Assembly (NCBI GenBank): GCA_964415715.1
Contig: CAYQBK010000076.1
Coordinates: 1 to 10,609, forward strand
Length of the DNA stretch: 10,609 nt
DNA from: DALYDK01 sp964415715
GTDB taxonomy: Bacteria > Patescibacteriota > Saccharimonadia > Saccharimonadales > CAIOMD01
Direction: 5' to 3'
Numbering within the stretch: position 1 is the stretch's first letter; each line of letters begins with the position of its first letter. Below, in pieces: positions 4,569 through 10,609 of this stretch. The translations under genes and the position numbers were made by a program. The notes under the pieces are model-generated. The model worked only from the letters and a program-made list of their open reading frames with translations. It had not been told where the DNA came from and ran no database searches.

Positions 4569-6089
4569 TTAGATTTCGTTAAATATTGTTATGTGGGCAC
4601 CCAATAAGTTTAGACGTTCTGCTAGATCTTCGTAGCCCCGGGCGATAGTATATATATTACGAAGTTTGCTTATACCATCGGCAGCAAGCATGCCAACCAA
4701 AAGTAGGCTTGCAGGACGCAGGGCTGGCGGGCAAACAACGTCAGCTTTTGTAAATACTGTTGGTCCATGTACATATACTCGGTGAGGGTCAGCGATTTCT
4801 ACCTGAGCCCCTATTTTGGTTAGCTCTGTATAGTAAATAGCCCTATTTTCATATATCCAATCGTGTATCAATGTTCTACCTTTGGCAACAAGTGCAACTA
4901 GTACAAAATATGGTAGATTATCAGGGTTTAGTCCTGGATAAAGATTGGGGTGAATCTTGTCAGTTAATGCCACAAGTTTACCATTGTGTTTATGGATAGT
5001 GAGATCAGCTAAATCAATATGACCATTAACCGCCTTATAAGTTTCACCTTGAGTAATCTTAAGTCCCATTTTCTTTAGTTTCAGAAGTTCTAGGGCAATC
5101 CAGCGGTAAGGCACTCGTTCAATAGTTACTTTGGAGTTGGTTGTGACAGTTGCGGCAATAAAAAACATGGCTTCGATAGGGTCTTCGGTTGGTCCATAGG
5201 TGATATTTTTGCGTATTGTTGGAACACCAGTGATACGTAAAAATGGTGTACCTATGCCCTCAATTTTGACACCTAAACCTTGCAGAAAATAACATAGATC
5301 CTGAACCATATAGTCACCGCTTACACCTTGAGCAAATGTTGTGCCCTCTGTTAGGGCGGCGGCCATTAAAACGTTATTTGTAGCGGTATTACTCTGTTCG
5401 TATAGTGTAATTTCAGGCGGACTTTTCTTTTTGATTGTTATATTGTAATGGCCCCGGGTTGTTTTGTTTGATAGACCAAACTCCTCTAAGGCAAACAGAT
5501 GAGGCTCTATTGTTCTTTCGCCCAGCTTACATCCACCTGCGTAAGGTATTTTGAAACTGTTATATTCGTGCATTAAACTACCCAATAACATTATGACGCT
5601 ACGGGTTTTTCTAGCTGCTATTTCATCTAGGTTCGATAGATCAAGTTTTTCTGGTCGGCGAATCTCGAGATCATTGTTTTCAAGCCACTTTATTTTTACG
5701 CCAATGCTTTCCAGTACCTCAACTATTCTAAATACTTCTTCAATACGTGGAAAATTTTTAAATTTTGTTACTCCATGGTTCAAAAGTGATGCACACAGTA
5801 GTGCCACGGCAGCGTTTTTACTAGTTTTGAGTTTAACTTTCCCTTTTAGTTCATACCCACCTTCTATGCGAAGATTAACACTGCCACTGCTAACATTTAT
5901 GATCTGTTTATTTAGTACGTCGCTTATACGAGCAATAGTTTCTATGCTTAGGTTTTGCTTGCCTTGCTCGATACGATTTACTGCCGACTGACTGGTCTTT
6001 AGGATATTAGCAAATTCTGTTTGTGTTAAATTTCTATCTTGTCGCAATTGCGATATAAGTTGGCCAATTTTCTGATTCTGGGTGCTCAT
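4569..6089 (-). CDS. murA: HTH-MurA fusion: UDP-N-acetylglucosamine 1-carboxyvinyltransferase with N-terminal XRE domain
   Basis: The protein has 506 residues, about 90 longer than ordinary MurA. Residues 7-63 are an XRE-type helix-turn-helix (LTQTEFANILKTSQSAVNRIEQG is the core), a classic DNA-binding fold. Residues 71-506 are an EPSP-synthase-fold MurA, which transfers enolpyruvate from PEP to UDP-GlcNAc, the first committed step of peptidoglycan synthesis. Active-site residues are in place: Lys91 (TSKNAA), Cys187 in AGGCKLGERT (the fosfomycin-target Cys), Arg192, Asp390 in NPDNLPYF, Arg406 in YENR, Arg457 in PALRPAS, and RGYEDLAERL (484-493). It should be active. The ATG has no Shine-Dalgarno, and TATAAT lies 10 nt upstream, so the mRNA is probably leaderless. 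It is convergent with cysQ (2-nt gap) and divergent from glyA. The HTH suggests the enzyme also regulates DNA, possibly its own promoter (inference). Confidence 0.93.
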   Translation of the reverse strand: MSTQNQKIGQLISQLRQDRNLTQTEFANILKTSQSAVNRIEQGKQNLSIETIARISDVLNKQIINVSSGSVNLRIEGGYELKGKVKLKTSKNAAVALLCASLLNHGVTKFKNFPRIEEVFRIVEVLESIGVKIKWLENNDLEIRRPEKLDLSNLDEIAARKTRSVIMLLGSLMHEYNSFKIPYAGGCKLGERTIEPHLFALEEFGLSNKTTRGHYNITIKKKSPPEITLYEQSNTATNNVLMAAALTEGTTFAQGVSGDYMVQDLCYFLQGLGVKIEGIGTPFLRITGVPTIRKNITYGPTEDPIEAMFFIAATVTTNSKVTIERVPYRWIALELLKLKKMGLKITQGETYKAVNGHIDLADLTIHKHNGKLVALTDKIHPNLYPGLNPDNLPYFVLVALVAKGRTLIHDWIYENRAIYYTELTKIGAQVEIADPHRVYVHGPTVFTKADVVCPPALRPASLLLVGMLAADGISKLRNIYTIARGYEDLAERLNLLGAHITIFNEI

Positions 6090-6099
6090 ATTTGTAGAT

Positions 6100-6127
6100 A
6101 TTATATCAAATAAGGTAATATTGTCAA
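6100..6127 (-). promoter_or_regulatory. Consensus promoter of HTH-murA, leaderless geometry
   Basis: On the minus strand TTGACA (6127-6122) and TATAAT (6105-6100) are exact consensus with a 16-nt spacer. Only 10 nt separate TATAAT from the ATG, so transcription should begin within a few bases of the start codon. The -10 is overlaid by the arms GATAT and ATATC (6097-6107), a possible operator. Confidence 0.8.
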
Positions 6128-6204
6128 ATACTAGATGTGCTCAAAAATATAGTATTATTTACATATCTAATAAATATTTACACACTTGTCGTGTCTTTAG
6201 GGTG

Positions 6205-6210
6205 TATAAT
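6205..6210 (+). promoter_or_regulatory. -10 element of glyA, leaderless geometry
   Basis: TATAAT at 6205-6210 is followed by 9 nt and then ATG (6220), with no Shine-Dalgarno in between. There is no convincing -35 at 16-18 nt. The predicted start site falls at or just before the ATG. Confidence 0.6.
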
Positions 6211-6219
6211 TTATCCATT

Positions 6220-7494
6220 ATGTTAAACAATACTCAGTTGAATGATCTACTGATCGCCGAACAAATACGTCAAAGAGACGGCCTAGAGCTGATCCCATCG
6301 GAAAACTATGTTAGTGTAGACGTTCTGGAATCACTGGGTAGTGTATTTACCAACAAATATTCCGAAGGCTACCCCGGTAGACGATATTATGGTGGTCAAG
6401 AAAACACTGATCAAGTAGAAAATATTGCAATAGAAAAAGCCAAGCAGTTGTTTCATGCTGATCATGCCAATGTTCAGCCACACTCTGGTGCACAGGCTAA
6501 CGAAAGTGTTTATCATTCCTGGATGACCTATGGCGATAAGATTTTAGCTATGGACCTGAGCCATGGTGGGCATTTGACTCACGGTCACCCAGTTACTGTT
6601 TTGGCAAAACAATTTGACTTTATTAGATATCGTATAAAAGATGTTGAAACTGGAGAGATAGACTATGATCTGCTCGCCGAACAAGCACATAAATACAAAC
6701 CAAAGATAATCATGGCTGGATACTCTTCATTCCCGCGGATGTTAGATTATAAAAAGTTTGCTAAAATCGGGAATGATGTTGGGGCGTTGTTGGTTGCGGA
6801 TATTGCCCATATTGCTGGACTTGTCGCTGGCGGTGTTACCACCAATCCACTAGATGTTGGCTTCCATGTTATGAGTACTACCACCCATAAAACACTGCGT
6901 GGCCCGAGATCTGGATTAATACTCAGCAGAGGTGTAGTAAGTAATCCGCTGTCAAAAGTTGATAAAACCATAGACAATATCCCCACACTCATTGATAGGA
7001 CAGTGTTTCCTGGTGTACAGGGGGGGCCGCACATGAATACAATATTAGCTAAAGCCGTAGCATTTGATGAAGCCCAACAACTTGAATTTAAAAAATATGC
7101 CAAGCAAATACTTGTCAACGCAAAAAAATTGTCCGACTGCCTTATGTCAAAGGGTATAAGCTTAGTTACAAATGGCACAGACAACCATATGATGCTATTG
7201 GATGTGAAGAAATCGATGGATATTGATGGTGATATTGCCGAAAAAGCATTAGATAAGGCTGGTCTAACTGTCAATAAAAACGTCATTCCTGACGATCCAT
7301 TGCCACCATTTAGACCAAGTGGTGTCAGGCTTGGTACACCAGCAGTTACTACTCGTGGTATGAAAGCCCCCGAAATGGAGATTATTGCCAGTTTGATTGT
7401 CGACGCCCTGCATGCACGAAAAGACGACAAGGCATTGGCAAATATCAAGCTGCAAGTTAAAGATTTAGCCGGTAAATTCAACATACCCGATTAG
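6220..7494 (+). CDS. glyA: Serine hydroxymethyltransferase
   Basis: The protein has 424 residues, normal for the family. The frame opens upstream from 6082, but those 46 codons cross the promoter and do not resemble GlyA; Met at 6220 begins the family N-terminus and LIPSEN follows at 25. GlyA is a cytoplasmic PLP enzyme that converts serine plus tetrahydrofolate to glycine and methylene-THF. It shows the PLP Lys224 in TTTHKTLRGPR, Asp194 and His197 in LVADIAHIAG, GGQENTDQVE near 58-67, and the C-terminal 'GVRLGTPAVTTRG'. No residue is missing. Its last 4 bases overlap the last bases of the convergent rel gene (stop codons interleaved at 7491-7494), so antisense read-through between the two is likely unless something stops polymerase. 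Stop is TAG. Confidence 0.97.
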   Translation: MLNNTQLNDLLIAEQIRQRDGLELIPSENYVSVDVLESLGSVFTNKYSEGYPGRRYYGGQENTDQVENIAIEKAKQLFHADHANVQPHSGAQANESVYHSWMTYGDKILAMDLSHGGHLTHGHPVTVLAKQFDFIRYRIKDVETGEIDYDLLAEQAHKYKPKIIMAGYSSFPRMLDYKKFAKIGNDVGALLVADIAHIAGLVAGGVTTNPLDVGFHVMSTTTHKTLRGPRSGLILSRGVVSNPLSKVDKTIDNIPTLIDRTVFPGVQGGPHMNTILAKAVAFDEAQQLEFKKYAKQILVNAKKLSDCLMSKGISLVTNGTDNHMMLLDVKKSMDIDGDIAEKALDKAGLTVNKNVIPDDPLPPFRPSGVRLGTPAVTTRGMKAPEMEIIASLIVDALHARKDDKALANIKLQVKDLAGKFNIPD

Positions 7495-8933
7495 GTATCT
7501 TTTTTAAGATGTCTTCTGATTTTAGTAATTGCTCCAGATGTTATACAAAATTCTAACCATTTATCAGATGGTTTAGATTTATTGTTGGTAACAACTTCAA
7601 CAATATCTCCGCTTTGGAGTATGGTTTTTAGAGCGCAAAATTTGCCATTTATTTTTCCACCCTGAGCATGCATGCCTATCTCGCTATGGAGTGCAAATGC
7701 AAAATCAATAATACACGCCCTACTAGGTAGATCTATAACATCGCCTCGTGGGGTAAAGACAAATATCCTATCCTGAAAGAAATCTGTTCGTAGACGTTTT
7801 AAATACAAATCAGTGCTAATATCGCTATGCTGAAAATCACGCAATTGTTCTATCCAGGCAAAACTCTCTTTATTAATTCCCGCTTGCAGGCTTGAGTTTT
7901 TATAGGAATGATGGCTAGCAATACCGGTTTCATTAAATTCGTGCATCTCAGCAGTTCGTATTTGTATTTCCACTATTCCACCATCACCACTAAAGATAGC
8001 TGTGTGTAGGCTTTGGTAGCCATTTGGTTTTGGTACCGCTATGTAATCTTTGACTCTTCCGGGTACTGGCCTCCAGTGACTATGTACGATTCCTAGTGCC
8101 TGATAACAATCAGACACCGAATTTACAATAATTCTAATAGCAACCAAGTCAAAAATCTCTTCTATAATCCAATTTTTTCTTTCCAATTTCCGATATAGAC
8201 TGTATATACCTTTTACACGTTTGTTTATTTCTGGAGAATAACCCATTTGAGTATACAAATCATTGCGCAGACCTCTGTAAACTTTTTCTATGGTTTCATC
8301 TGCCCGTTTTAAGTTGTTGGCTATGATGGCTTTAGTCTTCTTGTAGTCATCTGGATAAGCGTAGGGAAAAGCCAAGTCTGTAATAATAGAAACCAATTTA
8401 CCCATACCCATTCTCGATGCCAGGGGTGCGTATATCAATATACTTTCCAGTGCAATTCTTTGTTGTTTTTCGGCCGGTAAATATTCCAGCGTTTCTAGAT
8501 TGTGCCATCTGTCGGCCAGTTTCAATATAACTACTCTAACGTCTTTGGCAAGGGTTATAAAAAACTTTCGCAGTGATTCAACATGTCGTTCACTTCCTCT
8601 GTATTTTAGAGTTCCAAGTTTACTGACCCCATTAACCAGTAGTGCTATTTCGCTACCAAATTCTTTTGAAATATCATTTTTTGTGACTGAAGTGTCTTCT
8701 ATGGTGTCATGTAGTAGCGCGGCACATATTAGATCTGGACCCATATTAAGTTCGGCGATATGCAGGGCTACAGCTATACAATGCTCGGTAAAATAATCTT
8801 TACCATTTGCACGAGTTTGACCTTTGTGAGCATTTTGTCCAAACTTGTAGGCTTTCGATATTTTTTCAATATCCTTGGCGGATAATTCAGGGTTAATTTT
8901 TGTTAATTTGGTGATAAACTTTTTCAAATTCAT
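7491..8933 (-). CDS. rel: Bifunctional (p)ppGpp synthetase/hydrolase, Rel type, without C-terminal ACT region
   Basis: The protein has 480 residues against about 700 for full-length Rel/SpoT. An HD hydrolase domain comes first (about 25-190), with Arg41, His51, HDTIED (75-80) and LKLADRWHN (138-145) intact. The synthetase domain (about 240-345) has FDLVAIR (261-267), GRVKDYIAVPKPNGY (292-306) and catalytic Glu322 in VEIQIRT. The RxKD form of the G-loop region is that of bifunctional Rel, not the EFDD form of RelA. A TGS domain spans about 388-450 and the protein ends soon after, without the helical, zinc-finger and ACT parts that normally sense stalled ribosomes. It should both make and destroy (p)ppGpp, but its ribosome control must differ (inference). 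Shine-Dalgarno GGAG (8945-8942) is 8 nt before ATG, inside murB; the genes overlap by ATGA. Confidence 0.92.
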   Translation of the reverse strand: MNLKKFITKLTKINPELSAKDIEKISKAYKFGQNAHKGQTRANGKDYFTEHCIAVALHIAELNMGPDLICAALLHDTIEDTSVTKNDISKEFGSEIALLVNGVSKLGTLKYRGSERHVESLRKFFITLAKDVRVVILKLADRWHNLETLEYLPAEKQQRIALESILIYAPLASRMGMGKLVSIITDLAFPYAYPDDYKKTKAIIANNLKRADETIEKVYRGLRNDLYTQMGYSPEINKRVKGIYSLYRKLERKNWIIEEIFDLVAIRIIVNSVSDCYQALGIVHSHWRPVPGRVKDYIAVPKPNGYQSLHTAIFSGDGGIVEIQIRTAEMHEFNETGIASHHSYKNSSLQAGINKESFAWIEQLRDFQHSDISTDLYLKRLRTDFFQDRIFVFTPRGDVIDLPSRACIIDFAFALHSEIGMHAQGGKINGKFCALKTILQSGDIVEVVTNNKSKPSDKWLEFCITSGAITKIRRHLKKDT

Positions 8934-9943
8934 AGTATTATCTCCGGTTCTGGCTCTAGCATTACGCCAAACATGGCATAAACTTTATTGATTATAATAG
9001 CTATTATTGCAGCAAGATCTTCGTAATTTTTTGCTGACTTATTGATTAGTACCAAGGCTTGTTTGTCCGAAACGACCATCCCATTGTGTTCGTAACCTTT
9101 TAGTCCCGCTTGCTCGATAAGCCAACCGGCTGCCAGCTTTAACATGTTTTTATCAGCAGGATACATAGGCATCTCGGGATATTTATTCCTTAATTGGCTA
9201 GCAAAGCTTTGATTTATTATAGGGTTTTTGAAAAATGATCCTGTATTGGCAATTTTATCTGGATCGGGTAATTTGCTAGATCGAAGCGATATGACTGCGC
9301 TACGAACATCTTTCAAACTAGGTTTATTATTACCGATTAGTTTATTTGCGAGAACCTGATAGCTAGGCAATCTATATGAATTATCAAATGGTTTTAGCTG
9401 AAAACAGACCGTGGTTATAATGTATCGACCATACTCACCGGTTTTAAATATACTGTTACGATAGCTAAAATTACATTGCGCGTTACTTAGTTCAACAAAC
9501 TTGTCACAAGTAGTGTCGTATGCTCGAACATACTTTATAACATCTTTAACCTCTTGGCCATAAGCGCCTATATTGTTAACTGGACATGCCCCTGTTGTGC
9601 CTGGTATTAGTGACAGGGCTTCTATTCCAGCCAAATTATTTTCAATACTTAGTTTTACGATCTCATCCCACTTTTCACCAGAGTTGGCTACAATCTGTAA
9701 TTTGGTTTTATCGATATTAACGCCCTTTAGGTTGTTAACTATAATCAGCCCATTGTATCCTGAGTCGGTAAACACAATATTTGACCCTTGACCAATAACA
9801 AGCAATGGTATTTTGTGTTTTTTGGCAAACTTTATTGCATCAAGTAGATCTAACTCAGTTTGCACAGTGCACAAATACTTTGCCTTGCCACCAAGTCTCA
9901 TTGTCGAATGTGTCGCTAATGATTGATCCTCTAGATATTCCAT
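8930..9943 (-). CDS. murB: UDP-N-acetylenolpyruvoylglucosamine reductase
   Basis: The protein has 337 residues, E. coli-like (type I) MurB. It reduces UDP-GlcNAc-enolpyruvate, the product of MurA, to UDP-MurNAc with FAD and NADPH in the cytoplasm. The FAD-binding segments are VIGQGSNIVF (49-58) and IPGTTGACPVNNIGAYGQEV (113-132). Arg162 in NFSYRNSIFK, Ser236 in NTGSFFKNP and the acidic C-terminal LEPEPEI (329-335) give the catalytic set. The stop TGA overlaps the rel ATG (ATGA), so rel is translationally coupled to murB. No clear Shine-Dalgarno lies before the ATG. TATAAT on the minus strand 23 nt upstream (9972-9967) may be its -10. Confidence 0.96.
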   Translation of the reverse strand: MEYLEDQSLATHSTMRLGGKAKYLCTVQTELDLLDAIKFAKKHKIPLLVIGQGSNIVFTDSGYNGLIIVNNLKGVNIDKTKLQIVANSGEKWDEIVKLSIENNLAGIEALSLIPGTTGACPVNNIGAYGQEVKDVIKYVRAYDTTCDKFVELSNAQCNFSYRNSIFKTGEYGRYIITTVCFQLKPFDNSYRLPSYQVLANKLIGNNKPSLKDVRSAVISLRSSKLPDPDKIANTGSFFKNPIINQSFASQLRNKYPEMPMYPADKNMLKLAAGWLIEQAGLKGYEHNGMVVSDKQALVLINKSAKNYEDLAAIIAIIINKVYAMFGVMLEPEPEIIL

Positions 9944-9966
9944 GACTATATTTAATCATACCCCAT

Positions 9967-9972
9967 ATTATA
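9967..9972 (-). promoter_or_regulatory. Possible -10 of murB-rel
   Basis: TATAAT on the minus strand lies 23 nt before the murB ATG. No good -35 is present at 16-18 nt. It would give a leader of about 16 nt for the murB-rel mRNA. The region is AT-rich and several near-matches exist. Confidence 0.35.
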
Positions 9973-9982
9973 TGTACTAATT

Positions 9983-9991
9983 TGCTATAGT
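9983..9991 (+). promoter_or_regulatory. Extended -10 of the CYTH-remnant / rdgB unit, leaderless geometry
   Basis: TGCTATAGT (9983-9991) fits an extended -10 (TGn plus TATAGT). It ends 6 nt before ATG 9998, the spacing expected for a leaderless mRNA. A second TATAAT (9992-9997) touches the ATG and would start transcription inside the remnant, leaving only rdgB with a full ORF. Confidence 0.4.
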
Positions 9992-9997
9992 TATAAT

Positions 9998-10174
9998 ATG
10001 GAACCTGAAATAGAAGCTAAATGGCTAGATATAGACCTCGATGCATTTCGATCTAAATTATTGACAAAGGGGGCAAGATTAGTTTATCCAGAAAGATTGA
10101 TGATAAGAAAAAATAGGTGGCCAGAGATAAAGTTTACCGAAGTGCCAGATTGGCTTAGGGAGAAAGCAAAATGA
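9998..10174 (+). pseudogene. CYTH-domain protein remnant, internally deleted
   Basis: The reading frame has 58 codons. Residues 1-39 look like the start of a CYTH (class IV adenylate cyclase / thiamine triphosphatase) domain: EPEIEAKW carries the ExExK metal and triphosphate signature, then a helix and 'GARLVYPERLMIRKN'. Residues 40-58 (RWPEIKFTEVPDWL...) look like the C-terminus of the longer CYTH proteins I know from Saccharibacteria. The roughly 120 residues of barrel between them are missing, in frame. The protein cannot make a closed tunnel, so the catalytic function is lost. The stop TGA overlaps the rdgB ATG as ATGA, and the last codons contain the rdgB Shine-Dalgarno. The remnant may persist because its translation carries ribosomes to rdgB. 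The C-terminal match is from memory and less sure than the N-terminal one. Confidence 0.65.
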
Positions 10175-10609
10175 AAACAATAACATTTATCACTGGCAAT
10201 CAAAACAAGGCAGACTATTTGGCAAAGTATATAGGTATAGGCATAGATCATAAAAAAATAGATCTCGAAGAAATCCAATCGTTAGATCTTAAAACTATCG
10301 TTGAGCACAAAGTCCGACAAGCATACGAGGTAATAAAATCACCAGTGCTGGTTGAAGATGCGTCATTAGAATTTTGTGCTTTTGGGAGATTGCCCGGACC
10401 ATTTATCAAATATTATTTAGAAGAAATACCACAGCAAACAATATGCAATATGTTAAATGGATTTGACCGTAAAGCAATCGCTAGAACAATATATGGATAC
10501 TATGATGGCGATAATGTTGAGTATTTCGAAGGCAGACTAGAGGGGGCTATTGCTACAGAACCAGCAGGTAACGGTGGTTATGGTTGGGACAGAATATTTA
10601 TACCAACAG
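10171..10609 (+). CDS. rdgB: Non-canonical purine NTP pyrophosphatase (RdgB/HAM1 family), 3' end outside the window
   Basis: 146 codons are visible of about 190-200 expected. RdgB hydrolyses dITP, XTP and ITP to monophosphates, keeping deaminated purines out of nucleic acids. The N-terminal TGNQNK (8-13) is the nucleotide-phosphate loop. VEDASLEF (61-68) holds the catalytic Asp63, then LPGPFIKYY (74-82) and GNGGYGWDRIF (133-143). The 'GWD' form is closer to ITPA-type proteins than to E. coli RdgB, which has 'GYDP'. AGGGAG at 10157-10162 lies 8 nt before the ATG. The gene overlaps the upstream CYTH remnant by 4 nt. Confidence 0.92.
   Translation, partial: MKTITFITGNQNKADYLAKYIGIGIDHKKIDLEEIQSLDLKTIVEHKVRQAYEVIKSPVLVEDASLEFCAFGRLPGPFIKYYLEEIPQQTICNMLNGFDRKAIARTIYGYYDGDNVEYFEGRLEGAIATEPAGNGGYGWDRIFIPT

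Noticed and set aside
6082..6219. N-terminal extension of glyA by 46 codons
   Set aside because: It crosses the -10 box, does not resemble GlyA, and the family start is at 6220.
6747..7484. 245-codon minus-strand ORF inside glyA
   Set aside because: Shadow of glyA, which has complete family motifs in its own frame.

Overview
The window looks like a piece of a Patescibacteria (CPR) chromosome, most likely Saccharibacteria (TM7). It is AT-rich and very compact. It carries a tail-fibre-like surface protein of the kind common in that phylum, Patescibacteria-style peptidoglycan enzymes including a MurA with an N-terminal DNA-binding domain, a shortened Rel protein, and several genes with no Shine-Dalgarno sequence. 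UGA and UAG both end genes here (murB ends in UGA; mraY, glyA and the P-loop kinase end in UAG). This argues against the UGA=Gly code of Gracilibacteria and Absconditabacteria. The phylum assignment rests on family resemblance, not on a marker-gene tree.

Layout. 1-1000 (+): the 3' part of a surface protein with an S74 intramolecular chaperone domain. 1001-1430: the only long stretch without an obvious gene. It holds two perfect hairpins around a small split ORF on the minus strand. 1429-2014 (-): one short transcription unit with a near-perfect sigma70 promoter, tRNA-Gly(TCC), a small thioredoxin-fold protein, tRNA-Arg(TCT) and an intrinsic terminator. 2034-2618 (-): a P-loop kinase, divergent from 2730-4566 (+), which is mraY followed by a cysQ-like phosphatase gene interrupted by an in-frame TAG. 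4569-6089 (-): HTH-MurA. 6220-7494 (+): glyA, divergent from HTH-murA. 7491-9943 (-): murB then rel, joined by an ATGA overlap. 9998-10609 (+): an internally deleted CYTH-domain remnant, overlapping by ATGA the start of an RdgB/HAM1 NTP pyrophosphatase that runs off the window.

Functionally the chromosomal part is housekeeping. MurA, MurB and MraY are three steps of peptidoglycan precursor synthesis, scattered here in three different units instead of a dcw cluster. GlyA makes glycine and one-carbon units, Rel handles (p)ppGpp, and RdgB cleans the nucleotide pool. Neighbouring convergent genes touch or overlap (2-nt gap at 4566/4569, 4-nt overlap at 7491-7494).

The points most worth a second look are the nonsense codon in an otherwise intact CysQ, the HTH-MurA fusion with a possible operator on its own promoter, promoters placed so close to the ATG that the mRNAs should be leaderless, the hairpin-bounded split ORF at 1101-1275, and the collapsed CYTH gene kept as a translational lead-in to rdgB. 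I found no CRISPR array, transposase, integrase or clear defence system.
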